A stretch of 64,000 nt of DNA from JAJFKX01 sp965230265 (lineage in GTDB: Bacteria > Pseudomonadota > Gammaproteobacteria > Xanthomonadales > Wenzhouxiangellaceae): contig OZ245999.1 in NCBI GenBank assembly GCA_965230265.1, positions 868,001 through 932,000 of the forward strand, read 5' to 3'. Below are positions 1 to 8,206 of the stretch, piece after piece. A program made the position numbers and the translations under genes. The stretch's first letter is position 1; each line of letters begins with the position of its first letter. The notes under the pieces were generated by a model. It worked only from the letters and a program-made list of their open reading frames with translations, did not search any database and was not told where the DNA came from.

Positions 1-1
1 T

Positions 2-130
2 GGTGAAGGTCGTACTTCTGGTGGTCGTCATCCGGTCACTCCATGGGGTACGCCAACCAAAGGTTATAAAACCCGTACCAATAAACGTACCGATAACATG
101 ATTGTGCGTCGTCGCAAATCAGGGAAATAA
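2..130 (+). CDS. rplB: 50S ribosomal protein L2, C-terminal end (partial)
   Basis: This is the last 42 codons of L2, running in frame from the window edge to a TAA stop. The peptide contains the conserved L2 C-terminal region (GGRHPVTPWGTPTKG, then a basic tail ending RRKSGK). L2 binds 23S rRNA near the peptidyl transferase centre. Its position just before rpsS matches the standard S10 operon order. The 5' part of the gene lies outside the window. Confidence 0.95.
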   Translation, partial: GEGRTSGGRHPVTPWGTPTKGYKTRTNKRTDNMIVRRRKSGK

Positions 131-141
131 CGAGGAAAGTT

Positions 142-414
142 ATGCCACGTTCATTACGTAAAGGCCCGTTTGTCGATCACCACCTGAGTGCAAAGGTGGA
201 AAGCGCCATCGCGGCTAATTCCAAGAAGCCGATCAAAACCTGGTCGCGACGTTCAATGATTGCACCTGACATGGTCGGGTTAACGATTGCAATCCACAAC
301 GGACGTCAGCATGTGCCGGTTTTGATTAATGAAAACATGGTGGGTCACAAGCTGGGTGAGTTTGCACCCACCCGTACCTTCCGCGGTCACTCCGGTGATC
401 GCAAGGCGAAATAA
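142..414 (+). CDS. rpsS: 30S ribosomal protein S19
   Basis: A 90-residue protein of normal S19 length that begins MPRSLRKGPF and contains the family signature around GHKLGEFAPTRTFRGH. S19 sits in the head of the small subunit with S13 and contacts the A-site region. A GAGGAAAG ribosome binding site precedes the ATG. It is 11 bases after rplB and 2 bases before rplV, inside the S10 operon. Confidence 0.97.
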   Translation: MPRSLRKGPFVDHHLSAKVESAIAANSKKPIKTWSRRSMIAPDMVGLTIAIHNGRQHVPVLINENMVGHKLGEFAPTRTFRGHSGDRKAK

Positions 415-416
415 CG

Positions 417-758
417 GTGAGCACTATGGGAACACAAGCAGTATTAAAAGGCGCCCGTATCTCTGCACAAAAGGTACGCCTGGTTGCAGATCAAGTGCGT
501 GGTTTGCCGGTGGAAAATGCTGAACAGTTGCTTAAGCACAGCAACAAAAAGGCAGCCCACTGGGTGCGCAAAGTGTTGATGTCAGCAGTTGCCAATGCCG
601 AGCATAACAATGGCGCGGACATCGATGAGTTGAAAATCAAAACGATTTTCGTAGACGAAGGCCCAACCTTAAAGCGTGGCATGCCACGAGCGAAGGGTCG
701 TTATAACCGGATTCTGAAACGCAGCAGCCACATTACTGTGGTGGTTAGCGAGAGCTAA
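417..758 (+). CDS. rplV: 50S ribosomal protein L22
   Basis: A 113-residue L22, which lines the peptide exit tunnel. Conserved parts include the N-terminal AVLKGARISAQKVRLVADQVRG segment and the basic beta-hairpin with GPTLKRGMPRAKGRYNRILKR. The reading frame opens with GTG at 417, two bases after the rpsS stop. An ATG three codons later (426) would give the usual 110-residue length and may be the real start. Part of the S10 operon. Confidence 0.95.
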   Translation: MSTMGTQAVLKGARISAQKVRLVADQVRGLPVENAEQLLKHSNKKAAHWVRKVLMSAVANAEHNNGADIDELKIKTIFVDEGPTLKRGMPRAKGRYNRILKRSSHITVVVSES

Positions 759-769
759 GGTCAAAGATT

Positions 770-1450
770 ATGGGTCAAAAAGTACATCCAATCGGAATAC
801 GTCTGGGCATCTCCAAAGACTGGAATGCCAAGTGGTTTGCAGGCAAGCGTGATTTTGCCCGGCAGTTGAATGAAGATTTGCGCTTGCGCGAATTCATCAT
901 GAAGCGACTGTCTGATGCGGCCGTTAGTCGTGTGCATATCGAACGTCCGGCCAAGGCTGCACGGATTACTATCCACACCGCCCGTCCAGGCATTGTGATT
1001 GGTAAAAAAGGTGAGGATATCGAGCGCCTGCGTGCTGATGTCAGTGCCATGACTGGCGTGCCAACCACCATCAGTGTTTCAGAAATCCGCAAGCCGGAAC
1101 TGGATGCTCGACTGGTTGCAGAAGGTATTGCTGCTCAATTGGAAAAACGTGTGATGTTCCGTCGTGCCATGAAGCGGGCGGTAGGCAGTGCCATGCGTCT
1201 GGGTGCACTGGGTATCAAAGTCGCTGTTGCCGGTCGTTTGAACGGCGCCGATATTGCTCGTGGCGAATGGTATCGCGAAGGCCAGGTGCCATTGCATACG
1301 CTGCGCGCCGACGTCGATTATGGTGTTGTCGAAGCGCACACCACCTATGGCGTATTGGGCGTCAAGGTATGGATTTATAAAGGTGAAGTGTTTGACCTGG
1401 AGCAGGCTGGTAAAGAAGACCAGGACAGCTCACGCCGGTCTTCACGTTAG
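770..1450 (+). CDS. rpsC: 30S ribosomal protein S3
   Basis: A 226-residue S3, slightly shorter than the E. coli protein. It starts MGQKVHPIGIRLG, has the KH type 2 RNA-binding motif (PGIVIGKKGEDIERLR, about residues 75-90) and the C-terminal S3 domain with GRLNGADIARGEWYREG. S3 forms part of the mRNA entry channel helicase with S4 and S5. The C-terminal tail is acidic and basic mixed (KEDQDSSRRSSR). It lies between rplV and rplP in the S10 operon. Confidence 0.97.
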   Translation: MGQKVHPIGIRLGISKDWNAKWFAGKRDFARQLNEDLRLREFIMKRLSDAAVSRVHIERPAKAARITIHTARPGIVIGKKGEDIERLRADVSAMTGVPTTISVSEIRKPELDARLVAEGIAAQLEKRVMFRRAMKRAVGSAMRLGALGIKVAVAGRLNGADIARGEWYREGQVPLHTLRADVDYGVVEAHTTYGVLGVKVWIYKGEVFDLEQAGKEDQDSSRRSSR

Positions 1451-1461
1451 GAGTATTTGTC

Positions 1462-1875
1462 GTGTTACAGCCTAAACGTACCAAATTCAGAAAACAGATG
1501 AAGGGCCGCAACCGTGGTCTGGCACATGTCGGTAATAAAGTCAGCTTTGGTGAGTTTGGCTTAAAAGCCACCACCCGCGGCCAAATTACCGCGCGTCAGA
1601 TCGAAGCTGCTCGTCGTGCGATTACTCGTCACGTAAAACGTGGCGGTAAGTTATGGATTCGGGTTTTCCCGGACAAGCCAATTACCAAAAAACCTGTTGA
1701 GGTTCGTATGGGTAAAGGTAAAGGTAATGTTGAATACTGGGTTGCGCCTATTCAGCCTGGCCGCATGATTTATGAAATTCAGGGCGTTAGTGAAGACGTT
1801 GCACGCGAGGCATTTGCCCGTGCGGCGGCAAAACTTTCGGTTAAAACCACGTTTGTGACTCGCTCGGTGATGTAA
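1462..1875 (+). CDS. rplP: 50S ribosomal protein L16
   Basis: A 137-residue L16 of normal length, starting MLQPKRTKFRKQMKGRNRG from a GTG codon with a GGAG ribosome binding site seven bases upstream. The segment GKGKGNVEYWVAPIQPGRMIYE is characteristic. L16 organises the A-site tRNA binding region of the 50S subunit. Its TAA stop overlaps the rpmC start (TAATG), which implies translational coupling. Confidence 0.97.
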   Translation: MLQPKRTKFRKQMKGRNRGLAHVGNKVSFGEFGLKATTRGQITARQIEAARRAITRHVKRGGKLWIRVFPDKPITKKPVEVRMGKGKGNVEYWVAPIQPGRMIYEIQGVSEDVAREAFARAAAKLSVKTTFVTRSVM

Positions 1876-2099
1876 TGAAAGCTGAAGATTTACGTACAAA
1901 AAGCGTTGATGAATTGAATGAGCAGTTAAAAGAACTGTTGCAGGATCAATTCAAGATGCGCATGCAGCATGGTGCCGGGCAACTGACCAACACCAATGGC
2001 TTGCGCCAGGTGCGCAGAGATATTGCGCGCGTTAAAACCATTCTTGGCCAGCATCGCAGTGTCGATCAGGGTGCCAAGGTTGAAGGAGAAACAGCATGA
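1875..2099 (+). CDS. rpmC: 50S ribosomal protein L29
   Basis: A 74-residue L29, about ten residues longer than the E. coli protein because of a C-terminal tail (SVDQGAKVEGETA). The family core is clear: a helical hairpin with ELNEQLKELLQDQFKMRMQHGAGQL followed by VRRDIARVKTIL. L29 sits at the tunnel exit and contacts trigger factor and SRP. The start overlaps the rplP stop and the stop overlaps the rpsQ start. Confidence 0.96.
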   Translation: MKAEDLRTKSVDELNEQLKELLQDQFKMRMQHGAGQLTNTNGLRQVRRDIARVKTILGQHRSVDQGAKVEGETA

Positions 2100-2368
2100 G
2101 TGAAGCTGTCCAACAAAGTGCCGCTGTCAAGCACAGTAAAGTCGGCCTGGTGATTAGCGACAAGATGGATAAAACCGTGACGGTTCAATTGGAGCGCCGC
2201 GTGAAGCATCCTTTGTATGGCAAATACATGACGCGCAATACCAAAGTACACGCCCATGACGCAGAAAATACCTGCAACGAGGGCGATACCGTGCGTATCG
2301 CAGAGTGCCGGCCACTGTCCAAGACCAAGTCCTGGCAGGTGCTGGAAGTCATTGAACGCGCACAGTAA
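2096..2368 (+). CDS. rpsQ: 30S ribosomal protein S17
   Basis: A 90-residue S17, an OB-fold protein that binds 16S rRNA early in assembly. The motif KHSKVGLVISDKMDKTVTVQ and the YGKYMTRNTKVHAHD segment identify it. ATGA overlap with rpmC indicates coupling. A GGAGAAACAGC ribosome binding site lies within the end of rpmC. This is the last gene of the S10 operon. Confidence 0.97.
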   Translation: MSEAVQQSAAVKHSKVGLVISDKMDKTVTVQLERRVKHPLYGKYMTRNTKVHAHDAENTCNEGDTVRIAECRPLSKTKSWQVLEVIERAQ

Positions 2369-2379
2369 GGAGAACAGTC

Positions 2380-2748
2380 ATGATTCAGATGCAATCCAAC
2401 TTGTCTGCGGCCGATAACAGCGGCGCACGTCGAGTGCAGTGCATTAAAGTGTTGGGCGGTTCCAAGCGCCGTTATGCCAACATCGGTGACGTGATTAAGG
2501 TCACTGTGAAAGACGCCATTCCACGTGGACGTGTGAAAAAAGGTGAAGTGTATAACGCTGTTGTGGTGCGTACCGCCAAAGGTGTACGCCGCCGTGATGG
2601 CTCGCTGATCCGTTTCGATGGTAATGCAGCGGTATTGCTGAATGCCAAACTCGAGCCGATCGGTACCCGTATTTTTGGCCCGGTGACGCGTGAATTGCGC
2701 TCCGAGCGCTTTATGAAAATTATCTCCCTGGCACCAGAAGTACTGTAG
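2380..2748 (+). CDS. rplN: 50S ribosomal protein L14
   Basis: A 122-residue L14 of standard length, starting MIQMQSNLSAADNSGARRV. The L14 signature around SLIRFDGNAAVLLN is present. L14 lies at the subunit interface, forms bridges to the 30S and is the target of RsfS. It starts 11 bases after rpsQ with a GGAG site, so the S10 and spc operons are probably co-transcribed here. It is the first spc gene. Confidence 0.97.
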   Translation: MIQMQSNLSAADNSGARRVQCIKVLGGSKRRYANIGDVIKVTVKDAIPRGRVKKGEVYNAVVVRTAKGVRRRDGSLIRFDGNAAVLLNAKLEPIGTRIFGPVTRELRSERFMKIISLAPEVL

Positions 2749-2770
2749 GCAGGGAACGGAGCTTTAGATT

Positions 2771-3088
2771 ATGAAACGTATCCGTAAAGGTGACGAAGTG
2801 ATTGTAGTTGCCGGACGCAGCAAAGGCTTGCGTGGCAATGTGCTTCGTGTGTTGACCAAAGACCGCCTGTTGGTGGAAAACGTGAATATGGTTAAACGGC
2901 ACACCAAACCAGATCCTAACCGGCAGCAGCCGGGTGGCATTCTGGAAAAGGAAGCGCCGATTCATATTTCCAATGTGGCCCTGTATAACCCGGCCACGGG
3001 TGCAGCAGACAAGGTTGGCTTCAAACTGTTGGATGACGGTCGCAAAGTGCGGGTGTTTCGTTCCAACGGCGAAGTTGTCGATATTTAA
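2771..3088 (+). CDS. rplX: 50S ribosomal protein L24
   Basis: A 105-residue L24 with the N-terminal KOW motif (KGDEVIVVAGRSKGLRGNVL, about residues 6-25) and the RHTKPDPNRQQPGGI loop. L24 is an assembly initiator protein that binds the 5' end of 23S rRNA and lies near the exit tunnel. Length is normal for the family. It follows rplN at 22 bases in the spc operon. Confidence 0.97.
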   Translation: MKRIRKGDEVIVVAGRSKGLRGNVLRVLTKDRLLVENVNMVKRHTKPDPNRQQPGGILEKEAPIHISNVALYNPATGAADKVGFKLLDDGRKVRVFRSNGEVVDI

Positions 3089-3125
3089 GGCGCCGTAGAT
3101 TAGGCGAACAGGAAGGTATTTACCC

Positions 3126-3671
3126 ATGACGACCCGTTTACAAACGATGCATAAAGACGTGGTAACCCCCAAGCTGGTTGAACAGTTTGGTTATACCAAC
3201 CCTATGCAGGTTCCTCGTGTAACCAAGATTACTTTGAATATGGGCCTCGGCGAAGCCGTTGCCGATAAGAAAATAATGGATGACGCTACAGCGGAATTGG
3301 CCAAAATCAGCGGCCAAAAACCGATTGTTACTCGTGCCCGCAAGTCGGTAGCGAGTTTCAAAATTCGTGATGGTTATCCAATTGGTGCCAAGGTCACTTT
3401 ACGCAGCAATCAGATGTATGAGTTTTTGGACCGTTTGATCAGTATTTCACTGCCACGTGTTCGAGACTTTCGTGGTTTGAGCCCCAAATCATTTGATGGT
3501 CGCGGTAATTACAACCTGGGTATCAAAGAGCAAACGATTTTTCCGGAAATCAACTTTGATGAAGTTAAGGCAATGCGTGGCATGGATATTGCCATTACCA
3601 CCAGTGCAGCAACGGATGAAGAAGGACGTGCGTTACTCGCGGCGTTTGGCTTCCCGTTCAAACAGAAATAA
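3126..3671 (+). CDS. rplE: 50S ribosomal protein L5
   Basis: A 181-residue L5, which binds 5S rRNA in the central protuberance. Recognisable parts are NPMQVPRVTKITLNMGLGEA, the RARKSVASFKIRDGYPIG segment and the FDGRGNYNLGIKEQTIFPEI stretch. Length is close to the usual 179. It is preceded by AGGAAGG about nine bases before the ATG, and is followed by rpsN in the standard order. Confidence 0.97.
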   Translation: MTTRLQTMHKDVVTPKLVEQFGYTNPMQVPRVTKITLNMGLGEAVADKKIMDDATAELAKISGQKPIVTRARKSVASFKIRDGYPIGAKVTLRSNQMYEFLDRLISISLPRVRDFRGLSPKSFDGRGNYNLGIKEQTIFPEINFDEVKAMRGMDIAITTSAATDEEGRALLAAFGFPFKQK

Positions 3672-3709
3672 GCAGCCGTTAACGGCAAAACGAAAACACA
3701 GGATTATCA

Positions 3710-4015
3710 ATGGCTAAAGTTTCCATGATCGAACGCGAACTCAAGCGTGCCAAGTTGGTTGATAAATACGCCGACAAACGTGCAGAGCTGCGCGCCACCA
3801 TTAAAAATGCTGATACGCCTTTCGCTGAAAAGCTGGAAGCGATTAAGCAGTTGTCCAGCTTACCGCGCGATTCGAGCCCGGTACGTCAGCGCAACCGTTG
3901 TCAGGTTTCTGGTCGGCCACGTGGCTACTACCGTAAATTTGGCTTGAGTCGAAACAAATTGCGTGAGGCAGCCATGCGTGGTGATGTGCCTGGCTTACGC
4001 AAGGCAAGCTGGTAA
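3710..4015 (+). CDS. rpsN: 30S ribosomal protein S14 (zinc-free type)
   Basis: A 101-residue S14, the long form without the CXXC zinc ribbon. The C-terminal RNA-binding part reads RQRNRCQVSGRPRGYYRKFGLSR, with one isolated Cys, so it should not bind zinc. S14 assembles late into the 30S head. It lies between rplE and rpsH as in the E. coli spc operon. Confidence 0.97.
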   Translation: MAKVSMIERELKRAKLVDKYADKRAELRATIKNADTPFAEKLEAIKQLSSLPRDSSPVRQRNRCQVSGRPRGYYRKFGLSRNKLREAAMRGDVPGLRKASW

Positions 4016-4067
4016 GTTCGGTTTTATTGAATCCGGCTGTTATAGAAACATAAAGTAGGTTATCGCT

Positions 4068-4463
4068 ATGAGTATGAATGACCCAATCGCCGATATGCTG
4101 ACCCGCATTCGTAATGCCCAGGCAGTGAGTAAAGCGACTGTTGGTATGCGCAGTTCGCGCACCAAAGTAGGTATTGCAAAAGTGTTGCAAGAAGAAGGCT
4201 ATATCACGGACTTTCAGGTAGATGATGTTGATGGCAAAGCCATGCTGACGATCAGCCTGAAATACCTGGAAGGCAAGGGCGTGATTGACCGTTTGCAGCG
4301 CGCCAGCCGCCCCGGCTTGCGCCAGTACCGCGGCAAGGACGATTTGCCACGGGTGTTGAGTGGCCTGGGTGTGGCAATTGTCAGCACATCAAAAGGCATT
4401 ATGACCGACGCCAAAGCCCGTAATGAAGGGCATGGTGGCGAAGTACTGTGCTTCGTGGCCTAA
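4068..4463 (+). CDS. rpsH: 30S ribosomal protein S8
   Basis: A 131-residue S8 that begins MSMNDPIADMLTRIRNAQ and ends with the GIMTDAKARNEGHGGEVLCFVA signature. S8 binds helix 21 of 16S rRNA. In E. coli it also represses the spc operon by binding the rplE translation start; whether that happens here was not established from this sequence. An ATG two codons downstream of the chosen start is an alternative. Length is normal. Confidence 0.97.
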   Translation: MSMNDPIADMLTRIRNAQAVSKATVGMRSSRTKVGIAKVLQEEGYITDFQVDDVDGKAMLTISLKYLEGKGVIDRLQRASRPGLRQYRGKDDLPRVLSGLGVAIVSTSKGIMTDAKARNEGHGGEVLCFVA

Positions 4464-4493
4464 GCACGATACGGAACCGATAGGAGAACACAC

Positions 4494-5018
4494 ATGTCAC
4501 GCGTGGCAAAAAAACCACTCAATCTGCCCAAAGGCGTTGAGTACAAGCTGGATGGCCAGCAACTGACGGTTAAAGGCCCCAAAGGTAGCCTTGATTTGCA
4601 GTTGCCTGAAGCCTTTGCTCTGGAAGAGAACGATCAGGTCATTACCGTGACCGGCCCAGAGGAGCAAGTGGCTCTGCGTGGCACCATCCGTGCCCTGGTC
4701 GGCAATATGGTGACCGGTGTCAGCGATGGTTTCGAGCGCAAGCTGGAACTGCGCGGCGTTGGTTACCGTGCTGCAATGCAGGGCAAAAGCCTGAATTTAA
4801 GTCTGGGCTTTTCACATCCGGTGGAGTTCACCGTGCCTGAGGGTATTGATATCGAAACCCCCAGCCAGACAGAAGTGATTGTCAGAGGCATTGACAAGCA
4901 ACAAGTAGGACAAGTCGCGGCTAAAATCCGGGCCTATCGTCCACCTGAGCCTTACAAAGGCAAAGGTGTGCGCTATGCGGATGAGCGCGTGATCATGAAA
5001 GAAGCCAAGAAAGCCTAA
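4494..5018 (+). CDS. rplF: 50S ribosomal protein L6
   Basis: A 174-residue L6 with two repeated domains. It starts MSRVAKKPLNLPKGVE and ends with the family signature YKGKGVRYADERVIMKEAKKA, preceded by RAYRPPEP. L6 lies near the factor-binding stalk base of the 50S. An AGGAGA ribosome binding site precedes the ATG. Standard position in spc between rpsH and rplR. Confidence 0.97.
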   Translation: MSRVAKKPLNLPKGVEYKLDGQQLTVKGPKGSLDLQLPEAFALEENDQVITVTGPEEQVALRGTIRALVGNMVTGVSDGFERKLELRGVGYRAAMQGKSLNLSLGFSHPVEFTVPEGIDIETPSQTEVIVRGIDKQQVGQVAAKIRAYRPPEPYKGKGVRYADERVIMKEAKKA

Positions 5019-5041
5019 CGGCTGAGCAGGAGACTGGTTCG

Positions 5042-5398
5042 ATGATTAACAAAAAAACGGCACGCTTGCGTCGCGCACGTAAAGCCAGATCGCGTATCCA
5101 ACGACTGGGTGTAGCGCGTCTAAGTGTGCATCGTAGTGGACAGCATATTTACGCACAGCTTATTGCCCCAAATGGTGGTGAGGTGCTGGCGGCTGCTTCG
5201 ACCTTGCAAAAGGACATACGTGGCAGTTTAAAGAGCACTCAAAACAAAGAGGCTGCTGCCGCTGTGGGTAAAGCGATTGCTGAAAGAGCCATCGCTGTTG
5301 GCGTTGAAAGCGTGGCTTTTGATCGCTCTGGGTTTAAGTACCACGGGCGTATGAAGCAATTGGCAGATGCCGCACGTGAAGCGGGTTTGAAATTCTAA
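5042..5398 (+). CDS. rplR: 50S ribosomal protein L18
   Basis: A 118-residue L18, a 5S rRNA-binding protein of the central protuberance. It has the basic N-terminus (KKTARLRRARKARSRIQ) and the C-terminal FDRSGFKYHGRMKQLADAAREAGLKF signature. Length is normal. It is preceded by a GGAGA site and sits between rplF and rpsE. Confidence 0.97.
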   Translation: MINKKTARLRRARKARSRIQRLGVARLSVHRSGQHIYAQLIAPNGGEVLAAASTLQKDIRGSLKSTQNKEAAAAVGKAIAERAIAVGVESVAFDRSGFKYHGRMKQLADAAREAGLKF

Positions 5399-5453
5399 AC
5401 CGCGCTAATAATTTCTTCGCAATTGATATAGAACATAACGATAGGATTAACAA

Positions 5454-5969
5454 ATGTCTGCATCGCATCATATGGACAAAGACGACGGCATGATCGAAAA
5501 ACTGGTTGCCGTCAACCGCGTAGCCAAAGTGGTCAAAGGTGGCCGTCAGTTCGGCTTTACCGCACTCAGTGTAGTCGGTGATGGTAACGGCACCGTTGGT
5601 TTTGGCTATGGCAAAGCCCGAGAAGTACCGGCAGCCATTCAGAAATCGGTAGAAAAAGCCCGTCGCAACATGATCAAGGTACAACTCAAGGACGGGACCT
5701 TGTGGCATGCGATCAAGGCCCGGCACAGCGGCTCACGTATTTACATGCAGCCTGCATCTGAAGGTACCGGTGTTATTGCTGGTGGTGCGATGCGTGCTGT
5801 ATTGGAAGCAGTTGGCGTACATAACGTACTGGCCAAAAGCAATGGTTCAAACAACCCGATTAACCTGGTTCGCGCCACAGTTAAAGGTTTGCAAGCCATG
5901 GTTTCACCTGAATCAATTGCATTCAAACGCGGTAAGCCGGTAGAAGAGGTAATGGAAAATCATGTCTGA
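5454..5969 (+). CDS. rpsE: 30S ribosomal protein S5
   Basis: A 171-residue S5 with the N-terminal double-stranded RNA-binding fold (MIEKLVAVNRVAKVVKGGRQ and FGYGKAREVPAAIQKSVEKAR) and the C-terminal S5 domain. S5 contributes to decoding fidelity and mRNA unwinding. The N-terminus MSASHHMDKDDG is a few residues longer than in E. coli; the ATG at 5472 (MDKDDG) is a possible alternative start. The end overlaps the rpmD start by eight bases. Confidence 0.96.
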   Translation: MSASHHMDKDDGMIEKLVAVNRVAKVVKGGRQFGFTALSVVGDGNGTVGFGYGKAREVPAAIQKSVEKARRNMIKVQLKDGTLWHAIKARHSGSRIYMQPASEGTGVIAGGAMRAVLEAVGVHNVLAKSNGSNNPINLVRATVKGLQAMVSPESIAFKRGKPVEEVMENHV

Positions 5970-6351
5970 GACAAGCAAGAAGGCCACCAAGAAAAAGGCC
6001 AGTAAAAAGACTGCCAGCAAGAAAACCGCTAGCAAAAAAACGGCCAGCAAAAAGACTGCCAGTAAAAAAACGGCCAGTAAAAAGACTGCGAGCAAGAAAA
6101 CAGCGAGCAAAAAAGTGGCCAGTAAAGTGGCTGCTGAAAAAGCACCGGTTGAAAGCAAAACCAAAAAAACCACTGGCAGAGTCCGGGTTACTTTGGTGCG
6201 CAGCCCCAATGGCTGTATTGGCAAACACCGTTTGTCTGTACGCGGCCTGGGCCTGCGGAAAATGCACCAAACCGTGGAGCTGGAAGACACTCCTGCAATA
6301 CGCGGGATGATTAACAAAGTGAATTATTTAGTGCGAGTGGAAACCGTTTAA
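5962..6351 (+). CDS. rpmD: 50S ribosomal protein L30 with a long Lys/Ala repeat N-terminal extension
   Basis: The C-terminal 60 residues are an ordinary L30 (RVRVTLVRSPNGCIGKH, then GLGLRKMHQTVELEDTPAIRGMINKV). They are preceded by about 67 extra residues dominated by the pentapeptide ASKKT repeated in tandem, giving 129 residues against the usual 59-60. The ATG overlaps the end of rpsE by eight bases, and the extension is in frame with the L30 core without interruption. An internal in-frame ATG between the repeat and the core is not seen, so the extension is very likely translated. The tail resembles the basic tails of H1-like and AlgP-like proteins. Its role is unknown; extra rRNA or nucleic-acid contact is a guess. 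Confidence 0.93.
   Translation: MSETSKKATKKKASKKTASKKTASKKTASKKTASKKTASKKTASKKTASKKVASKVAAEKAPVESKTKKTTGRVRVTLVRSPNGCIGKHRLSVRGLGLRKMHQTVELEDTPAIRGMINKVNYLVRVETV
5998..6117 (+). repeat. Tandem 15-bp repeat inside rpmD
   Basis: Eight consecutive 15-base units, each encoding Ala-Ser-Lys-Lys-Thr (the last Val instead of Thr), with synonymous changes between units. The protein repeat is more constant than the DNA, which suggests selection on the peptide. Such a tract can change copy number by slippage without leaving the frame. Confidence 0.9.
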
Positions 6352-6389
6352 AGTTTCTGCGCCCCAAAATTGAAAGGAAAGTACACATC

Positions 6390-6824
6390 ATGAGACTGAA
6401 TGACCTTAAGCCCGCAGAGGGCAGTAAAAAAGAAGCCAAACGTGTAGGCCGTGGTATCGGCTCTGGACATGGTAAGACTGGTGGACGCGGTCATAAAGGC
6501 CAAAAATCACGTTCCGGTGGTTTCCACAAGGTCGGTTTTGAAGGTGGTCAAATGCCTTTACAGCGTCGTTTGCCTAAAGTTGGTTTCAGCAGTGCGCTGG
6601 CACGGGTTACTGATGAGATTTTCTTATACGATTTAGGTAAGATCAAAGGCGATGTCGTGGATATGGAAAGTATCCGTGCTGCCGGTTTGATTGGCCATGC
6701 GATTAAACGCGTGAAACTGGTTAATACCGGTGAAATTGATCGTGCAGTCACTGTCCGTGGTATTCGTGTAACCAAAGGTGCGGCGAAAGCCATTGAAGCA
6801 GCTGGCGGCAAGGTCGAAGCATAA
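6390..6824 (+). CDS. rplO: 50S ribosomal protein L15
   Basis: A 144-residue L15. It starts MRLNDLKPAEGSKKEAKRVGRG and has the glycine-rich arm GKTGGRGHKGQKSRSGG that runs into the 23S rRNA core. The C-terminal part contains KAIEAAGGKVE. Length is normal. The last base of its TAA stop is the first base of the secY ATG, indicating coupling. Confidence 0.97.
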   Translation: MRLNDLKPAEGSKKEAKRVGRGIGSGHGKTGGRGHKGQKSRSGGFHKVGFEGGQMPLQRRLPKVGFSSALARVTDEIFLYDLGKIKGDVVDMESIRAAGLIGHAIKRVKLVNTGEIDRAVTVRGIRVTKGAAKAIEAAGGKVEA

Positions 6825-8185
6825 TGGCCAGTAACTCCTCACAAGTTGCTGGCATGCTGGGTAATATCGGTCGTTTGACCGAGTTGCGCCAACGCCTGCT
6901 GTTTTTGGTCGGAGCATTACTGGTGTTCCGTCTGGGTACCTTTATTCCGGTCCCAGGTGTTAATCCGGATGCTTTATTGCAATTTATGGATCAGCAGCGC
7001 GGCACTATTCTGGATATTTTTAATACCTTTTCTGGTGGTGCGCTGGGTCGGTTCTCGCTGTTTGCACTGGGTGTGATGCCTTATATTTCGGCCTCGATTA
7101 TCTTCCAGTTGATGACTTCTGCCGTGCCGCAATTACAGCAGCTGCGTAAAGAAGGCGAGTCGGGTCGTCGCAAAATCACCCAATATACCCGTTACTTCAC
7201 AGTTATCCTGGCGATTTTCCAGTCAGTGGCAATGGCTTCTGCCATGCAGCAGCAGGTAGCGGGCGCAGGTTTGCCAATCGTGATTAACCCAGGTATCAGC
7301 TTTGTGTTCACGGCAATGGTTTCATTGACTGCAGGCACGATGTTCTTGATGTGGCTGGGTGAGCAGATTACCGAACGTGGTATTGGTAATGGTATCTCGA
7401 TGATTATTTTTGCCGGCATTGTTGCTGGTCTGCCGTCTGCCATTGCCGGTACTTTAGAGTTGGCCCGTACCGGCCAATTAGGCCCATTGACAGTGATTTT
7501 CTTCCTGGTATTGGCCGTGGCAGTGACTGCTTTTGTTGTTTTTGTAGAGCGCGGGCAGCGCCGGATTACGGTTAATTATGCACAGCGCCAGGGGCGGCGG
7601 GCCTACAATAACCAGACATCGCATTTGCCATTGAAAATCAACATGTCCGGGGTTATCCCGGCGATCTTTGCCTCCAGCCTGGTGTTGTTTCCGGCAACGC
7701 TGACGAGCTGGTTTGGGCAAAGCAGCAATACCTTGTGGTTACAGAACCTTAATCAGTTACTGAGCCCTGGTCAGCCTGCTTATATGTTTATTTATGGCTT
7801 TTTGATTGTGTTCTTCTGTTTTTTCTATACCGCGATTGTATTTAATTCGCGTGAAACAGCTGACAACCTTAAAAAGTCTGGTGCTTTTATCCCCGGTATT
7901 CGTCCAGGTCATCAGACTGCCGATTATCTGGACAAAGTACTAACCCGTTTGACTGCTGTCGGCGCGATTTATTTGACCGCGGTGTGTTTGTTGCCCAATT
8001 TCCTGGTTTTGCAATGGAATGTTCCGTTTTATTTCGGTGGCACTTCATTGCTGATTATGGTTGTTGTGATCATGGACTTTATTGCCCAGGTCAACAATCA
8101 CCTGGTATCACACCAATACGATAGCTTGCTTAAGAAAGCCAACCTGAAAAACTACAGCCGCGGTGGCGGTGTGGTCCGACGCTAG
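6824..8185 (+). CDS. secY: Preprotein translocase subunit SecY
   Basis: A 453-residue integral membrane protein forming the channel of the SecYEG translocon. Ten hydrophobic segments are visible. Recognisable regions are the plug (GGALGRFSLFALGVMPYISASI), the loop QRRITVNYAQRQ and the fifth cytoplasmic loop with KKSGAFIPGIRPG. Length is slightly above E. coli (443). It starts at the overlapping TAATG after rplO, in the usual spc position. Confidence 0.97.
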   Translation: MASNSSQVAGMLGNIGRLTELRQRLLFLVGALLVFRLGTFIPVPGVNPDALLQFMDQQRGTILDIFNTFSGGALGRFSLFALGVMPYISASIIFQLMTSAVPQLQQLRKEGESGRRKITQYTRYFTVILAIFQSVAMASAMQQQVAGAGLPIVINPGISFVFTAMVSLTAGTMFLMWLGEQITERGIGNGISMIIFAGIVAGLPSAIAGTLELARTGQLGPLTVIFFLVLAVAVTAFVVFVERGQRRITVNYAQRQGRRAYNNQTSHLPLKINMSGVIPAIFASSLVLFPATLTSWFGQSSNTLWLQNLNQLLSPGQPAYMFIYGFLIVFFCFFYTAIVFNSRETADNLKKSGAFIPGIRPGHQTADYLDKVLTRLTAVGAIYLTAVCLLPNFLVLQWNVPFYFGGTSLLIMVVVIMDFIAQVNNHLVSHQYDSLLKKANLKNYSRGGGVVRR

Positions 8186-8206
8186 AGTGAGCACGGAGAA
8201 ACGAAT

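Noticed and set aside
5998..6117. Regular repeats as a possible CRISPR array
   Set aside because: The units are contiguous 15-base codon repeats in frame within rpmD, without spacers.
5913..6317. Minus-strand ORFs full of hydrophobic repeats opposite rpmD
   Set aside because: They are antisense shadows of the Lys/Ala codon repeat, with no start signals of their own.
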